Positions 9,168 through 17,036 of a stretch of 64,000 bases of DNA are shown piece after piece. The notes beneath the pieces were generated by a model, which was not told the DNA's origin, searched no databases, and saw nothing but the letters and a program-made list of their open reading frames with translations. Source of the stretch: Curtobacterium sp. VKM Ac-2922 (GTDB lineage Bacteria > Actinomycetota > Actinomycetes > Actinomycetales > Microbacteriaceae); NCBI RefSeq assembly GCF_022815645.1, contig NZ_JALGRO010000011.1, positions 93,269-157,268 on the forward strand, in the 5' to 3' direction. The translations under genes were made by a program, and so were the position numbers. Positions within the stretch are counted from its first letter, which is position 1. Every line of letters begins with the position of its first letter.

Positions 9168-9425
9168 ATGGCTGGAAAGAGCACCGGCGACCGCCGGAAG
9201 CCTCGCGGCAAGGGCGGCAAGAACGCCGCTCCCGCGAAGGCGATCAAGGTCGGCGTCATCGACTACAAGGACGTCGCGACGCTGCGCAAGTTCATCTCGG
9301 AGCGTGGAAAGATCCGCGCCCGTCGCATCACCGGCGTCTCCGTCCAGGAGCAGCGCCTCATTGCCCGTGCCGTGAAGAACGCCCGTGAGATGGCGCTCCT
9401 CCCCTACGCCGGCTCCGGCCGCTGA
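9168..9425 (+). CDS. rpsR: 30S ribosomal protein S18
   Basis: An 85-residue S18, partner of S6 on the small-subunit platform. The core [19 protein letters not shown] and [19 protein letters not shown] are canonical. No zinc-binding cysteines are present, so this is a Cys-less S18. Ribosome site AAGGAAAAATC precedes the ATG. The basic GKGGKN N-terminus is typical of actinobacteria. Confidence 0.98.
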   Translation: MAGKSTGDRRKPRGKGGKNAAPAKAIKVGVIDYKDVATLRKFISERGKIRARRITGVSVQEQRLIARAVKNAREMALLPYAGSGR

Positions 9426-9439
9426 TCAGGAGGATCACC

Positions 9440-9892
9440 ATGTCCAAGCTCATCCTCACGCACGAGGTCTCCGGCCTCGGCTCCGCCGGTGACGTCGTCG
9501 ACGTCAAGAACGGCTACGCCCGCAACTACCTCGTCCCCCAGGGCTTCGCTGTCGCGTGGTCCAAGGGCGGCGAGAAGCAGGTCGAGGCGATCCGCGCCGG
9601 CCGTGCCGCGCGCGAGCTCGCGACCATCGAAGAGGCACAGGACCTCAAGATGAAGCTCGAGAACGCCACCATCCAGCTGACCGTCAAGGCCGGCAAGGAC
9701 GGTCGCCTGTTCGGCTCCGTCCGTCCCGCCGACGTCGCAGACGCCGTGCAGGCACAGGGTGTCGGCTCGCTCGACAAGCGCAAGGTCGAGGTCCCCGCGA
9801 CCATCAAGACCGTCGGTGACCACGAGGCCACCGTTCGTCTGCGCGAAGACATCACCGCCGTGATCTCGCTGAAGGTCGTCGCCGCCAAGTAA
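9440..9892 (+). CDS. rplI: 50S ribosomal protein L9
   Basis: A 150-residue L9 with the N-terminal rRNA-binding domain ([33 protein letters not shown]), a long connecting helix from about 42 to 75, and the C-terminal domain carrying [21 protein letters not shown] stands eight bases before the ATG. Last gene of the operon; a strong hairpin follows. Confidence 0.98.
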   Translation: MSKLILTHEVSGLGSAGDVVDVKNGYARNYLVPQGFAVAWSKGGEKQVEAIRAGRAARELATIEEAQDLKMKLENATIQLTVKAGKDGRLFGSVRPADVADAVQAQGVGSLDKRKVEVPATIKTVGDHEATVRLREDITAVISLKVVAAK

Positions 9893-9933
9893 GGCTGCTG
9901 CGGTCCGACAGTGTCGGTTCCGGTTGTTCCGTC

Positions 9934-9972
9934 GGAAGGCGGGTCTCCCCATCTCGGGGAGGCCCGCCTTCC
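9934..9972 (+). terminator. strong terminator after rplI
   Basis: Arms 9934-9950 and 9956-9972 form a 17-bp stem with a single G-T wobble around the loop ATCTC. It begins 41 bases after the rplI stop. The distal arm is partly duplicated at 10012-10035. Confidence 0.88.
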
Positions 9973-10035
9973 GTCGTTCCTGCGGGGTCGGCGGGTGCTG
10001 CGCTGATTGTCGGGAGGCCCGCCTTCCGTCGTTCC
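9957..10035. repeat. 24-bp direct repeat including terminator arm
   Basis: Bases 9957-9980 and 10012-10035 are identical over 24 bases beginning GGGAGGCCCGCCTTCC, 55 bases apart. The first copy supplies the right arm of the rplI terminator. The second has no nearby left arm, though it could compete for the first copy's. It looks like a partial duplication of the terminator. Confidence 0.85.
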
Positions 10036-10212
10036 CGCCGGTTGCCGTCGGTCTGGCTGGGCACCCGTCCGCCCTTGCGGGTTACCGCACGGACAGGGCT
10101 GCGGGTGGCTGAGAGCCAGCCGGGAGACTCCGAACGCACGGCCCGTTTGTCAAGCCGTTTCACACAGGAGAAACGTCAAATCGGAAACCTTCAAGCCCAC
10201 GTTGAAGCCCTG

Positions 10213-10375
10213 TTGTCCACACACAGGGTGGAAACAGAAACCCCAGGTCAAGTAGTCGAAAGTGTGTTCTCTGGGGAGAGTTTCCACAGCCCTGTCCACA
10301 GTTCTCCACACACCGTTCCGGCGTGTTCCGCAGTCTCTCCACAGAGTTATCCACAAGGGCGTTTGCTGGGGATAA
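10213..10375 (+). promoter_or_regulatory. DnaA-box cluster upstream of dnaB
   Basis: The rplI-dnaB gap is visibly AT-richer than its surroundings and packed with DnaA-box-like 9-mers. TTGTCCACA (10213-10221) and TTATCCACA (10347-10355) are exact consensus. CTGTCCACA (10292-10300), TTCTCCACA (10302-10310) and the inverted TTATCCCCA (10375-10367) differ by one base. GTTTCCACA (10280-10288) and CTCTCCACA (10335-10343) differ by two. All but one point the same way, towards dnaB. Known roles of such clusters are DnaA titration, DnaA-controlled transcription or origin function. oriC itself is expected near dnaA-dnaN, which is not here. The rest of 9981-10481 shows no gene. Confidence 0.78.
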
Positions 10376-10481
10376 CTTCGTACCCGTAGCTTGGCCCAGC
10401 GACTCGGGGATGTCGGTCGCTCGGGGTAGAACGATCAGGTCCGGAGTCGTCCGGGCTGGTCGCAGAACTGAAGGAGCTCGC

Positions 10482-11870
10482 GTGTCGATCGCACACCTGG
10501 ACCCGGCGCCACAGGACTACGCGGAGCGCGGCGGGAACTACGGTGATCGCGGCGGCATGGAGCGCACCCCGCCTCACGACCTGCTCGCCGAGCAGTCCAC
10601 GATCGGTGGCATGCTGCTGTCCAAGGACGCCGTCGCCGACGTCATCGAGACCGCCCGTGGCGTGGACTTCTACATCCCCAAGCACGAGGTCATCTTCGAC
10701 GCGATCCTGTCGCTGTACTCGCACGGCGAGCCGACCGACGTCATCGCCGTCACCGACGAGCTGACCAAGACCGGTCTGCTGTCCCGCGCCGGCGGTGCGG
10801 AGTACCTGCACAGCGTCACGAGCATGGTGCCCACGGCAGCGAACGCCGGGTACTACGCCGCGATCGTCGCCGAGAAGGCCGTGCTGCGGCGACTGGTCGA
10901 CGCCGGCACCCGCATCGTGCAGATGGGGTACGCGTCCGAGGGCGAGGTCACCGACCTGGTGAACAGCGCCCAGGCCGAGGTCTACAACGTCGCCGGCGGG
11001 GTGCAGACCGAGGACTACGTCCCCCTGACCGAGGCCATCTCCGCCGCCATCGACGAGATCGAGGCCGCCAAGGGCCGCGACGGCCAGATGACCGGTGTGC
11101 CGACCGGGTTCGCTCAGCTCGACGGTCTGACCAACGGCTTCCACCCCGGGCAGCTGATCATCATCGCCGCCCGACCCGCACTCGGAAAGTCGACCCTGGC
11201 GCTCGACCTGTGCCGCGCCGCCGCCGTCAAGCACGACCAGACCGCCGCGTTCTTCTCACTCGAGATGGGTCGCGCCGAGATCGCGATGCGTCTGCTGTCC
11301 GCCGAGACCAGCGTGCCCCTGCAGAACATGCGCAAGGGCACCGTCGACTCGCGCGACTGGACCACCATCGCGCAGACCCGCGGGCGGATCAACGACGCCC
11401 CGTTCTTCATCGACGACTCCCCCAACATGACGCTGGTCGAGATCCGTGCCAAGTGCCGTCGTCTCAAGCAGCAGCACAACCTGAAGCTCGTGGTCATCGA
11501 CTACCTGCAACTGATGACCTCGGGCAAGAAGGTCGAGAGCCGCCAGCAAGAGGTCTCCGAGTTCTCCCGCGCACTGAAGCTCATGGCGAAGGAGCTGCAG
11601 GTGCCCGTGATCGCGCTGTCCCAGCTGAACCGTGGCCCCGAGCAGCGTGCCGACAAGAAGCCGATGATCTCCGACCTGCGTGAGTCGGGGTCCATCGAGC
11701 AGGACGCCGACATGGTGATCCTGTTGCACCGTGAGTCCGCGTACGAGAAGGACAACCCGCGCCAGGGTGAGGCGGACCTGATCGTGGCGAAGCACCGCAA
11801 CGGGCCGACCGACACGATCACGGTGGCGTTCCACGGGATGTTCTCCCGGTTCGTGGACATGCCGCAGTAG
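10482..11870 (+). CDS. dnaB: replicative DNA helicase
   Basis: A 462-residue hexameric 5'-3' replication-fork helicase. The N-terminal primase-interacting domain spans about 25-130 (PPHDLLAEQSTIGGMLLS, where the family begins). The RecA-like C-terminal domain has Walker A around GKST at 235, the H1a region FSLEMGRAEIAMRLL, Walker B VVIDYLQLM near 337-345, and ALSQLNRGPEQRADKKP. No intein interrupts it. The GTG at 10482 has AAGGAG six bases upstream; an upstream in-frame extension lies within the DnaA-box region and is not credible. Confidence 0.96.
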   Translation: MSIAHLDPAPQDYAERGGNYGDRGGMERTPPHDLLAEQSTIGGMLLSKDAVADVIETARGVDFYIPKHEVIFDAILSLYSHGEPTDVIAVTDELTKTGLLSRAGGAEYLHSVTSMVPTAANAGYYAAIVAEKAVLRRLVDAGTRIVQMGYASEGEVTDLVNSAQAEVYNVAGGVQTEDYVPLTEAISAAIDEIEAAKGRDGQMTGVPTGFAQLDGLTNGFHPGQLIIIAARPALGKSTLALDLCRAAAVKHDQTAAFFSLEMGRAEIAMRLLSAETSVPLQNMRKGTVDSRDWTTIAQTRGRINDAPFFIDDSPNMTLVEIRAKCRRLKQQHNLKLVVIDYLQLMTSGKKVESRQQEVSEFSRALKLMAKELQVPVIALSQLNRGPEQRADKKPMISDLRESGSIEQDADMVILLHRESAYEKDNPRQGEADLIVAKHRNGPTDTITVAFHGMFSRFVDMPQ

Positions 11871-12027
11871 TCCGCCGACTTGTCGGCCACCACGATCCCG
11901 GTCGCCGCGGCACTTGCTGTTCCCCGCATCAAACGTCCACCGAGGTCGCACTGAGAAATCGGCTATTGAGACTGCCGCCTTGTGCTCGCCGCGACCAAAA
12001 GTGAGTCTCGTCCGGCATGCTCGACCT

Positions 12028-12246
12028 GTGCAGTTCTCGTGGTGGACGTGGTGCGGGGTCCTGATCATCATGCTGGCGGGGCTCGGACTGATTGGGCGAG
12101 CTGCTCTCATGGCCGTGCGCAGGGATGGGGTGGGCCGAGCGAGAGCGGAGCGCGGGGCTAGCGCTCCGTGGTTCTGGTCGGGAATCGGAGTTCTCGTCGT
12201 CGCGGGACTCCTGTTGCTGCTCTGGGTCATTGCACTCGACAGCTGA
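12028..12246 (+). CDS. small two-helix membrane protein
   Basis: A 72-residue protein with two transmembrane segments (about 5-27 and 50-70) joined by a basic cytoplasmic loop rich in Arg. Reading starts at the GTG at 12028, giving MQFSWWTWCGVLIIM; a 38-residue upstream extension lacks membrane character and is unlikely. Function unknown. It opens the less dense region after dnaB and has no close partner. A weak 5-bp hairpin (11874-11887) after dnaB is the only other feature in the gap. Confidence 0.6.
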   Translation: MQFSWWTWCGVLIIMLAGLGLIGRAALMAVRRDGVGRARAERGASAPWFWSGIGVLVVAGLLLLLWVIALDS

Positions 12247-12386
12247 CAGCTGGTCGTGCGAACGCGGCTCGGTGAGGAATCGGCAATCGGACACGTCCTC
12301 GGGGGTCTGGCGTGCGTATCCACTTCGCTGGTGCTGCGCGTCCATGACCGATAGACAAGGGGCTACGGCCAACGAAGGAGTTGTCG

Positions 12387-12899
12387 ATGCTGGTTCAGGT
12401 TTGTGGTCTTCCCGGTGCAGGGAAGTCGACGCTGTCGGCTGCGATCGCGGAGCTGATGCCCTCACTGACGCTCCGCGTCGACGCGATCGAGGGTGCGATG
12501 TGGAAGTACCAAATCCCGCGCGAGCAGTCCGGGATCGCCGCGTACTCGATTATGCATACCATCGCGGTACCGAATCTGCGGCGAGGGCAGATGGTCATCG
12601 CGGACGCGGTGAGCGGCGTTGAACCCGCTCGGGCTGGATGGGTGTCGACAGCGGATGCCGCCGGGGTACCGCTGCGCGTGATCGAGGTCGTGTGTGCGGA
12701 CGTCGACGAACACCGTCGCCGCGTGGAAAAGCGTGCGAACGACCTGCCCGGGTTCACTTTGCCGACGTGGGACGAGGTACAGCGCACCGCCGACGAGTAC
12801 GAGCCTCGCACGGACGATCGGCTCGTCATCGACAGCACCCGCGCCCTCGAAGAAACGGTCCGTCAGGCCCTCGACTACCTCGAACTCCACGCCCGGTAG
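12387..12899 (+). CDS. P-loop kinase-like ATPase
   Basis: A 170-residue AAA-type P-loop protein of the small-kinase fold (chloramphenicol phosphotransferase/zeta/adenylylsulfate kinase-like). Walker A is GLPGAGKST at residues 7-15, a DAVSG segment sits near 72, and a lid-like EHRRRVEKRAN lies near 110. Such proteins phosphorylate small molecules, but the substrate cannot be told. AAGGAG six bases before the ATG at 12387 fixes the start over the TTG at 12381. A second unrelated P-loop kinase lies at 14309-14800. Nothing was recognised at 12247-12386 or 12900-13020. Confidence 0.8.
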   Translation: MLVQVCGLPGAGKSTLSAAIAELMPSLTLRVDAIEGAMWKYQIPREQSGIAAYSIMHTIAVPNLRRGQMVIADAVSGVEPARAGWVSTADAAGVPLRVIEVVCADVDEHRRRVEKRANDLPGFTLPTWDEVQRTADEYEPRTDDRLVIDSTRALEETVRQALDYLELHAR

Positions 12900-13020
12900 G
12901 CGACCGAATACCGGACGGCGGCGGCGTCAGACGCGCACTGTTTCAGTTCACGGGGAACGGACGCCGTGAGATCCACACGGTGAAACCAACGATGAGGAGC
13001 GCGTCGAGAGCGAGGGGGAA

Positions 13021-13251
13021 TTAGCCCCATCCGTAGGCGAAGCGGGATTCGAGTGATCCGACTCCGAGGATGACGGTCACTGCTGCGAACAACACCAGAA
13101 AGACGGGCAGGATCAGGCTCAGACGAGGTTGAGCGTTGAGTGCGAGTTGCGCGTCCCGAACCCATCGCTTGTTCCGAGCTCGCCACACAATTCCTGCGGC
13201 GGTGAGCACGAGGACGGCGACACTCAACACCGGGAACAGGGCGTCTCGCAC
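13021..13251 (-). CDS. small two-helix membrane protein, WRAR-type
   Basis: Seventy-six residues with two hydrophobic helices (about 5-24 and 43-64) flanking a conserved-looking loop WRARNKRWVRDAQLALNAQPR (residues 23-43). The same loop pattern (WRAR, W, RD, L, N, PR at matching spacing) occurs in the protein at 22662-23000, so these are paralogues of an unnamed family. GTG start at 13251. Function unknown. Confidence 0.62.
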   Translation of the reverse strand: MRDALFPVLSVAVLVLTAAGIVWRARNKRWVRDAQLALNAQPRLSLILPVFLVLFAAVTVILGVGSLESRFAYGWG

Positions 13252-13491
13252 GTCCCAAGGCTACAAGCGCGTTGGTCAACATCCATCTCGTTTGCCGATC
13301 GGCCAGCGAGACGGTCAGCGAGTCGCCGGCGGTCGTCGCCGCCGGCCCCTTTGGCGTCCGAGGGGCGACCGGCTTGTCGGAATGCTGGCCCGAGCACAAT
13401 TATCTGGTTCCTCTGACCACTCCGCCGGCCTGACCTGCCGTCCGGAGGCGTCCTGATGTGCCGTCGTTGAGTCGGGCGGGGCGGTGCACCT

Positions 13492-13656
13492 TCAACTCGT
13501 TGAGGGCTTCGTTGGAAGGTCCTCGAGCACCTTGATGAGATCCGCGACCCGGCGGGGAAGGGCTGTCCCCAACCATTCGTCGATGTGTCGAAGCCGGAGG
13601 GCGTTGCGCGCAGCTGCATCCGTGAAGACCACATCGCAGAAGGGGACGGCGATCAA
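13492..13656 (-). pseudogene. C-terminal remnant of an AVPFCDVVFTD-type protein
   Basis: An open segment of 54 codons ending in TGA reads LIAVPFCDVVFTDAAARNAL and continues with amphipathic helical sequence. The A-(L/V)-P-(Y/F)-C-D-x-x-x-T-(E/D) pattern recalls the C-terminal part of a family of uncharacterised proteins in mobile or defence-like contexts, where it follows a D-I-E/W-x-A-x-x helix. That upstream part is missing: in this frame the sequence runs into the 3' end of the NUDIX gene without further similarity. I read it as a gene truncated when the NUDIX gene arrived. Family resemblance is from memory. The adjoining stretch 13252-13491 holds an 8-bp hairpin (13325-13346) and no gene I can support. 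Confidence 0.4.
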
Positions 13657-13663
13657 CGATCGG

Positions 13664-14203
13664 CTATGGAGACGTGTGCATTCGTGACTCGTCGGCAGCG
13701 AGGATCGATGCCATCGCTGCTGGCCACAGCGCGTCCAGCCGCGGCCCCCATGGGTCCGCCATCACCCCATTTTGGCGACGCGCGTTGACCTCCGACAGAG
13801 AGACCCAGCTCCAATCAATTACCTCGGCAGGATCCGCACGCACCGCTGACCCCGTCGGCTCCTGCACGACGAAGAGGTCTACCAGCGCCGTCTCCTCAGT
13901 GAAGCGACCGATGCGGCGCAGCGCCTCCGGCTCGACTGGGACATTGGTCTCCTCGCGCAACTCTCGGCACGCTGCTACAGGACCTGCCTCGCCTGCCAGA
14001 GCGCTCCCACCGGGGAACTCCCACCCGAAGCCGAACTCCTTCGTCGGAGCCCTCTGCGTGAGAAGGATTGTTCGGTCGGCTCGGTAGACGCATACCGTGA
14101 CCACAAGATGAAACTCCTCACTCGGCCAATTGCCGTCACCGCGCCGGAACGTCTCACCCGTAGGCGCTCCGGACGCGTCGATCAGATCCCACCACTCGTC
14201 CAC
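13664..14203 (-). CDS. NUDIX hydrolase
   Basis: A 179-residue NUDIX protein beginning MDEWWDLIDASG. The NUDIX box runs from GGSALAGEAGP to CRELREETNV near residues 65-87, with the REL-REE core intact. The N-terminal part resembles IDI/YfcD-like NUDIX proteins (WWDLID, TQRAP). The family cleaves nucleoside diphosphates linked to another group; the substrate here is unknown. The GTG at 14203 follows a TACGCT box by four bases, supporting a leaderless start over the TTG at 14233. Confidence 0.85.
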   Translation of the reverse strand: MDEWWDLIDASGAPTGETFRRGDGNWPSEEFHLVVTVCVYRADRTILLTQRAPTKEFGFGWEFPGGSALAGEAGPVAACRELREETNVPVEPEALRRIGRFTEETALVDLFVVQEPTGSAVRADPAEVIDWSWVSLSEVNARRQNGVMADPWGPRLDALWPAAMASILAADESRMHTSP

Positions 14204-14308
14204 ACCAGAAGCGTAGAACGAACCGGCCCGCAAGATTGGACACGAGTTGTCCTGCAGCAGATCGGGTAACGAGACGGGTCCGTACGCCCCGGCCCGCTGC
14301 CTGATCCT

Positions 14309-14800
14309 CTAATGGCCGTGGAGGATTCGTCGGGTGACTGCGACTACCTCTTCGCTCGCGAGGATCGGCCGCTCCGTCACGAACGGGAGCGGGTCCCATC
14401 CGCGGTACCAGGCGTGCATCTGTTCCGGGCTGACCTCGGACGCCAGCGAACGTCCCGTATGCCGCCGCAGGGTCTCCTCGAACGAGAGGTCGAAGGCGTA
14501 GAAACGAGCCCCGGGCGACGTGCTCGCAACGCGTTCCAGCATCGCTGCGTAGCGGTCGGACTGGAAGATCCCTTCCAGCACGACGTCATGGCCAGCCGAG
14601 AGGCAGTATTTGGCTGCGACTTCGAGGAGCCCCGCGTGCTCCATCCCGTCAGCGTGACCGGCGTCCTGGCGCTCCTTGTAGATGGTCCGTCGGAAGTGGT
14701 CTTGGCCAAGTACGGCGGTGGGCCAGCCCAACTCCTGTTGCAGCTGCGCCGCGACGGTCGACTTGCCGGAGCCAGAGGCGCCGCGGATCACGATGAGCAC
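14309..14800 (-). CDS. P-loop kinase (zeta/CPT-like)
   Basis: A 163-residue kinase with Walker A GASGSGKST at residues 7-15, GQDHFRRTIYKE near 31-42 in the substrate-binding position, VVLEGIF near 73-79 as Walker-B-like strand, and a lid region ETLRRHTGRS near 108-117. This layout is shared by small-molecule phosphotransferases and zeta-type kinases. No antitoxin-like partner is adjacent, so a toxin role is not supported. GTG start. It is tail-to-head with the NUDIX gene on the same strand. Confidence 0.8.
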   Translation of the reverse strand: MLIVIRGASGSGKSTVAAQLQQELGWPTAVLGQDHFRRTIYKERQDAGHADGMEHAGLLEVAAKYCLSAGHDVVLEGIFQSDRYAAMLERVASTSPGARFYAFDLSFEETLRRHTGRSLASEVSPEQMHAWYRGWDPLPFVTERPILASEEVVAVTRRILHGH

Positions 14801-14900
14801 GACAGGCAGGTTAGGACGTCGCCGGCTGTCCGCGCTGTCTCGGCTGCCGATCCCTCATCGGTCCGTCAGAGCCCACCGGGCGCCCTGAGAGAATGGCGTT

Positions 14901-15452
14901 GTGACCGCGGACGCCGACTTGAAACGACGGCTACAGACCTCGTTCCGCTGGCTCGGTGACCGGACGGACGACAACTCGTACGCCGACCTCACGGGCTGGT
15001 GGCGTGATCCGCACGTCCTGAGGTCCCTCGGTCCCGCCCTTGCTTCCCTGTTCGATGACACCCAGCCGTCGGTGGTCATGGGGATCCAGTCGCGCGGGAC
15101 CATCCTCGGAGCGCTCGTCGCAGTGCACCTCGGCGTCGGCCTCGCCGAGGTGCGGAAGGACCCGAGCCGCGCCACGGACAGTGATCCCTGGTGGGAGGTC
15201 TCGACCGGGCCGGACTACCGAGACCGCTCCCTGCGCCTCGGAGTTCGACGCTCGCTGTTGCAGTCCGGGGACCGCGTGCTCTTCGTGGACGATTGGATAG
15301 CGACGGGGGCCCAGGCGGAAGCCGCTCATGCTCTCGTGAACATGGCGGGAGCGACCTGGATCGGCGCCGCCGTCGTGGTCGATGGACTTGAGCGGACCCC
15401 GCTTCGTCGAGCTCTGCGACTGCGCTCGCTCGTATCGCTGCGAGAGCTGTAG
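14901..15452 (+). CDS. phosphoribosyltransferase
   Basis: A 183-residue type I PRTase-fold protein. The PRPP-binding signature VLFVDDWIATGAQ lies near residues 127-139 (normally acidic-acidic followed by TG). IQSRGTILGALVA near 64 and the flexible-loop region EVRKDPSRATD near 83 fit the family. The N-terminal half is longer than in apt. The base substrate is not identifiable. GTG start at 14901. It is divergent from the kinase at 14800 with 100 bases between; together with the NUDIX gene this hints at nucleotide or modified-base salvage. Confidence 0.82.
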   Translation: MTADADLKRRLQTSFRWLGDRTDDNSYADLTGWWRDPHVLRSLGPALASLFDDTQPSVVMGIQSRGTILGALVAVHLGVGLAEVRKDPSRATDSDPWWEVSTGPDYRDRSLRLGVRRSLLQSGDRVLFVDDWIATGAQAEAAHALVNMAGATWIGAAVVVDGLERTPLRRALRLRSLVSLREL

Positions 15453-15610
15453 GGACGTAGTACCAACTCGGCGCGCCCGCTGGCGACATAGGCGACGAAA
15501 GAACACGAGGGGATGATCGCGCCTCGTGCTCGAGGAGGACGCGCTGAAGGGCCGGGGCTCCCTACCGTTGACTCGTCGGGATCGCCCGACATGGGTGGAG
15601 GGGACTGACG

Positions 15611-16420
15611 ATGACCATGACGGACGGGGTTCTGCAGCCGGAGCGACGTGGGGCGGTGTGGTTGGCCGGCGCAGGCGTGCTGGTGATGGCGCTCGTGTTC
15701 CTGCCGTCTGCGATCGCAGCGTGGTCGACCGGTGCACAGGTTTCGGTCGCGACCCTGCCGGATGTGGTTGCAGCCGGCTTCTCGCAGTGGGTGCGGTCCG
15801 GCAGCTCCTCGGATTCGGGCTTGGCCGATGCGGTGTCGTTCTGGGCGGTCTTCCACGTCGTCAAGGCGATCGTCGCGGCAGCGCTCCTGGTCGCGGTCCT
15901 GCCGGTCGGCAAGCGGATCTGGGCTGCGTACGTCCACGCCCCGACGCGGAGCCGGCGTGTCCTGCTGCTGACAGCCGGTCTGCTCGGCGCCCCCTCGCCT
16001 CCAGTCCTGCTCCTGATGGTGATGGCGAACGTGCAGGGCGCGGCGGCGCCGCTGTCGTCCGTGTTGACCTTCCTGCCGATGACCGGTGCGTCTGTCGCGC
16101 AGGTGCGGGGCGAGCTGGCTGCCGGGACGATGACGCCGATGCTGACGGCACTCGTCGAAGACTTCCGTCTGTACCACGCGGTGCTCGTCGGGACCGCAGC
16201 GGGGGCGATCGTCGCCGTGGTCGTGGCGACCGTGATGGTGTGGATCCGACGAGCCCGCACGAGTCCGACCGATCGGCGACTCCGTCGGGTCCTGGCGGCT
16301 GCGGGGACGGCGCTGCCGGTGCTGGTCCTGTTCCTGGGGGTGGTCCTGCTGGCGAACGTGTCGACGGTGGCAGACACGGCGCCCGCGCTGGCGTCGTTCT
16401 TCGACGGCAGCGGGATGTGA
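15611..16420 (+). CDS. polytopic membrane protein, unknown
   Basis: A 269-residue protein with about five hydrophobic helices (near 18-36, 78-100, 120-140, 192-215 and 232-252) separated by short loops. I recognise no family. GGAGGGG lies nine bases before the ATG at 15611. It stands alone between the PRTase and a convergent lipoprotein gene. Confidence 0.7.
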   Translation: MTMTDGVLQPERRGAVWLAGAGVLVMALVFLPSAIAAWSTGAQVSVATLPDVVAAGFSQWVRSGSSSDSGLADAVSFWAVFHVVKAIVAAALLVAVLPVGKRIWAAYVHAPTRSRRVLLLTAGLLGAPSPPVLLLMVMANVQGAAAPLSSVLTFLPMTGASVAQVRGELAAGTMTPMLTALVEDFRLYHAVLVGTAAGAIVAVVVATVMVWIRRARTSPTDRRLRRVLAAAGTALPVLVLFLGVVLLANVSTVADTAPALASFFDGSGM

Positions 16421-16441
16421 CGTCCGGAGAGCTGACCGTGT

Positions 16442-16885
16442 CTAGTCCCTCGCCGGACACGGCCAGTCAGGTCCGAACGCCTGTCGCACTCTCCGGACCC
16501 CCTCGATGCTTCCCCACACGTGGTGTCGCGCGCAGCTCGTGGTGGCCTGTCCGGCGACGACTCCGAAGTTGCCGACGTCGATCCACGAGTACCGGACCGG
16601 ATCACTCGTCGACTGCAAGCCGCCCGACCCGGCCTGGTCGTCGATGGTGACCCTCGTGCCGTTGGGGAAGAGCAGGTCGGATCCTGCTGGCACGCACGTC
16701 GGCGCGGCGGAGGTGCGGAGTTGTTCGACCGGGATGGTCGTCGGGCTGGGGCAGGGTGAGCGTGTCGCCTCGTCGGCGCCGAGCGTCAGGACGCCGTCGG
16801 ACCCACAGCCGGTCAGCGCCACCAGGGCGGTCAACGCGATGGCAGCAGCCATCGACCGAGAGGACCACCCCGAGCTGCGTCGCAC
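16442..16885 (-). CDS. small secreted lipoprotein
   Basis: A 147-residue protein with a short basic N-terminus, hydrophobic core and lipobox LTGC (cysteine near residue 24), so it is likely anchored outside the membrane. The mature part is Thr/Pro-rich, then contains a compact region with two Trp and several Cys (TTSCARHHVWGS, DWPCPARD end). The GTG at 16885 follows CAGAAT by six bases, pointing to a leaderless start and excluding the long upstream extension. Function unknown. Confidence 0.72.
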   Translation of the reverse strand: MRRSSGWSSRSMAAAIALTALVALTGCGSDGVLTLGADEATRSPCPSPTTIPVEQLRTSAAPTCVPAGSDLLFPNGTRVTIDDQAGSGGLQSTSDPVRYSWIDVGNFGVVAGQATTSCARHHVWGSIEGVRRVRQAFGPDWPCPARD

Positions 16886-17036
16886 GACTGCATTCTGGCC
16901 CACTGCCTCGACTTCCGTCGCGGCCGCCGCCCGTGTATGGTCTCGATCACTGAGGTAAAAGGCGCCGCGCTCTGCGACGCATCCACACGCGGCATCGAAC
17001 GAGTCGCCACTTCTTCCCTCGAAGGAGTGCGTCCCC

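Noticed and set aside
10141..10481. Chromosomal oriC
   Set aside because: DnaA boxes are present but dnaA, dnaN and a clear unwinding element are not in the window; called a DnaA-box cluster instead.
14309..14800. Zeta-type toxin of a toxin-antitoxin pair
   Set aside because: The kinase fold fits, but there is no small antitoxin gene next to it.
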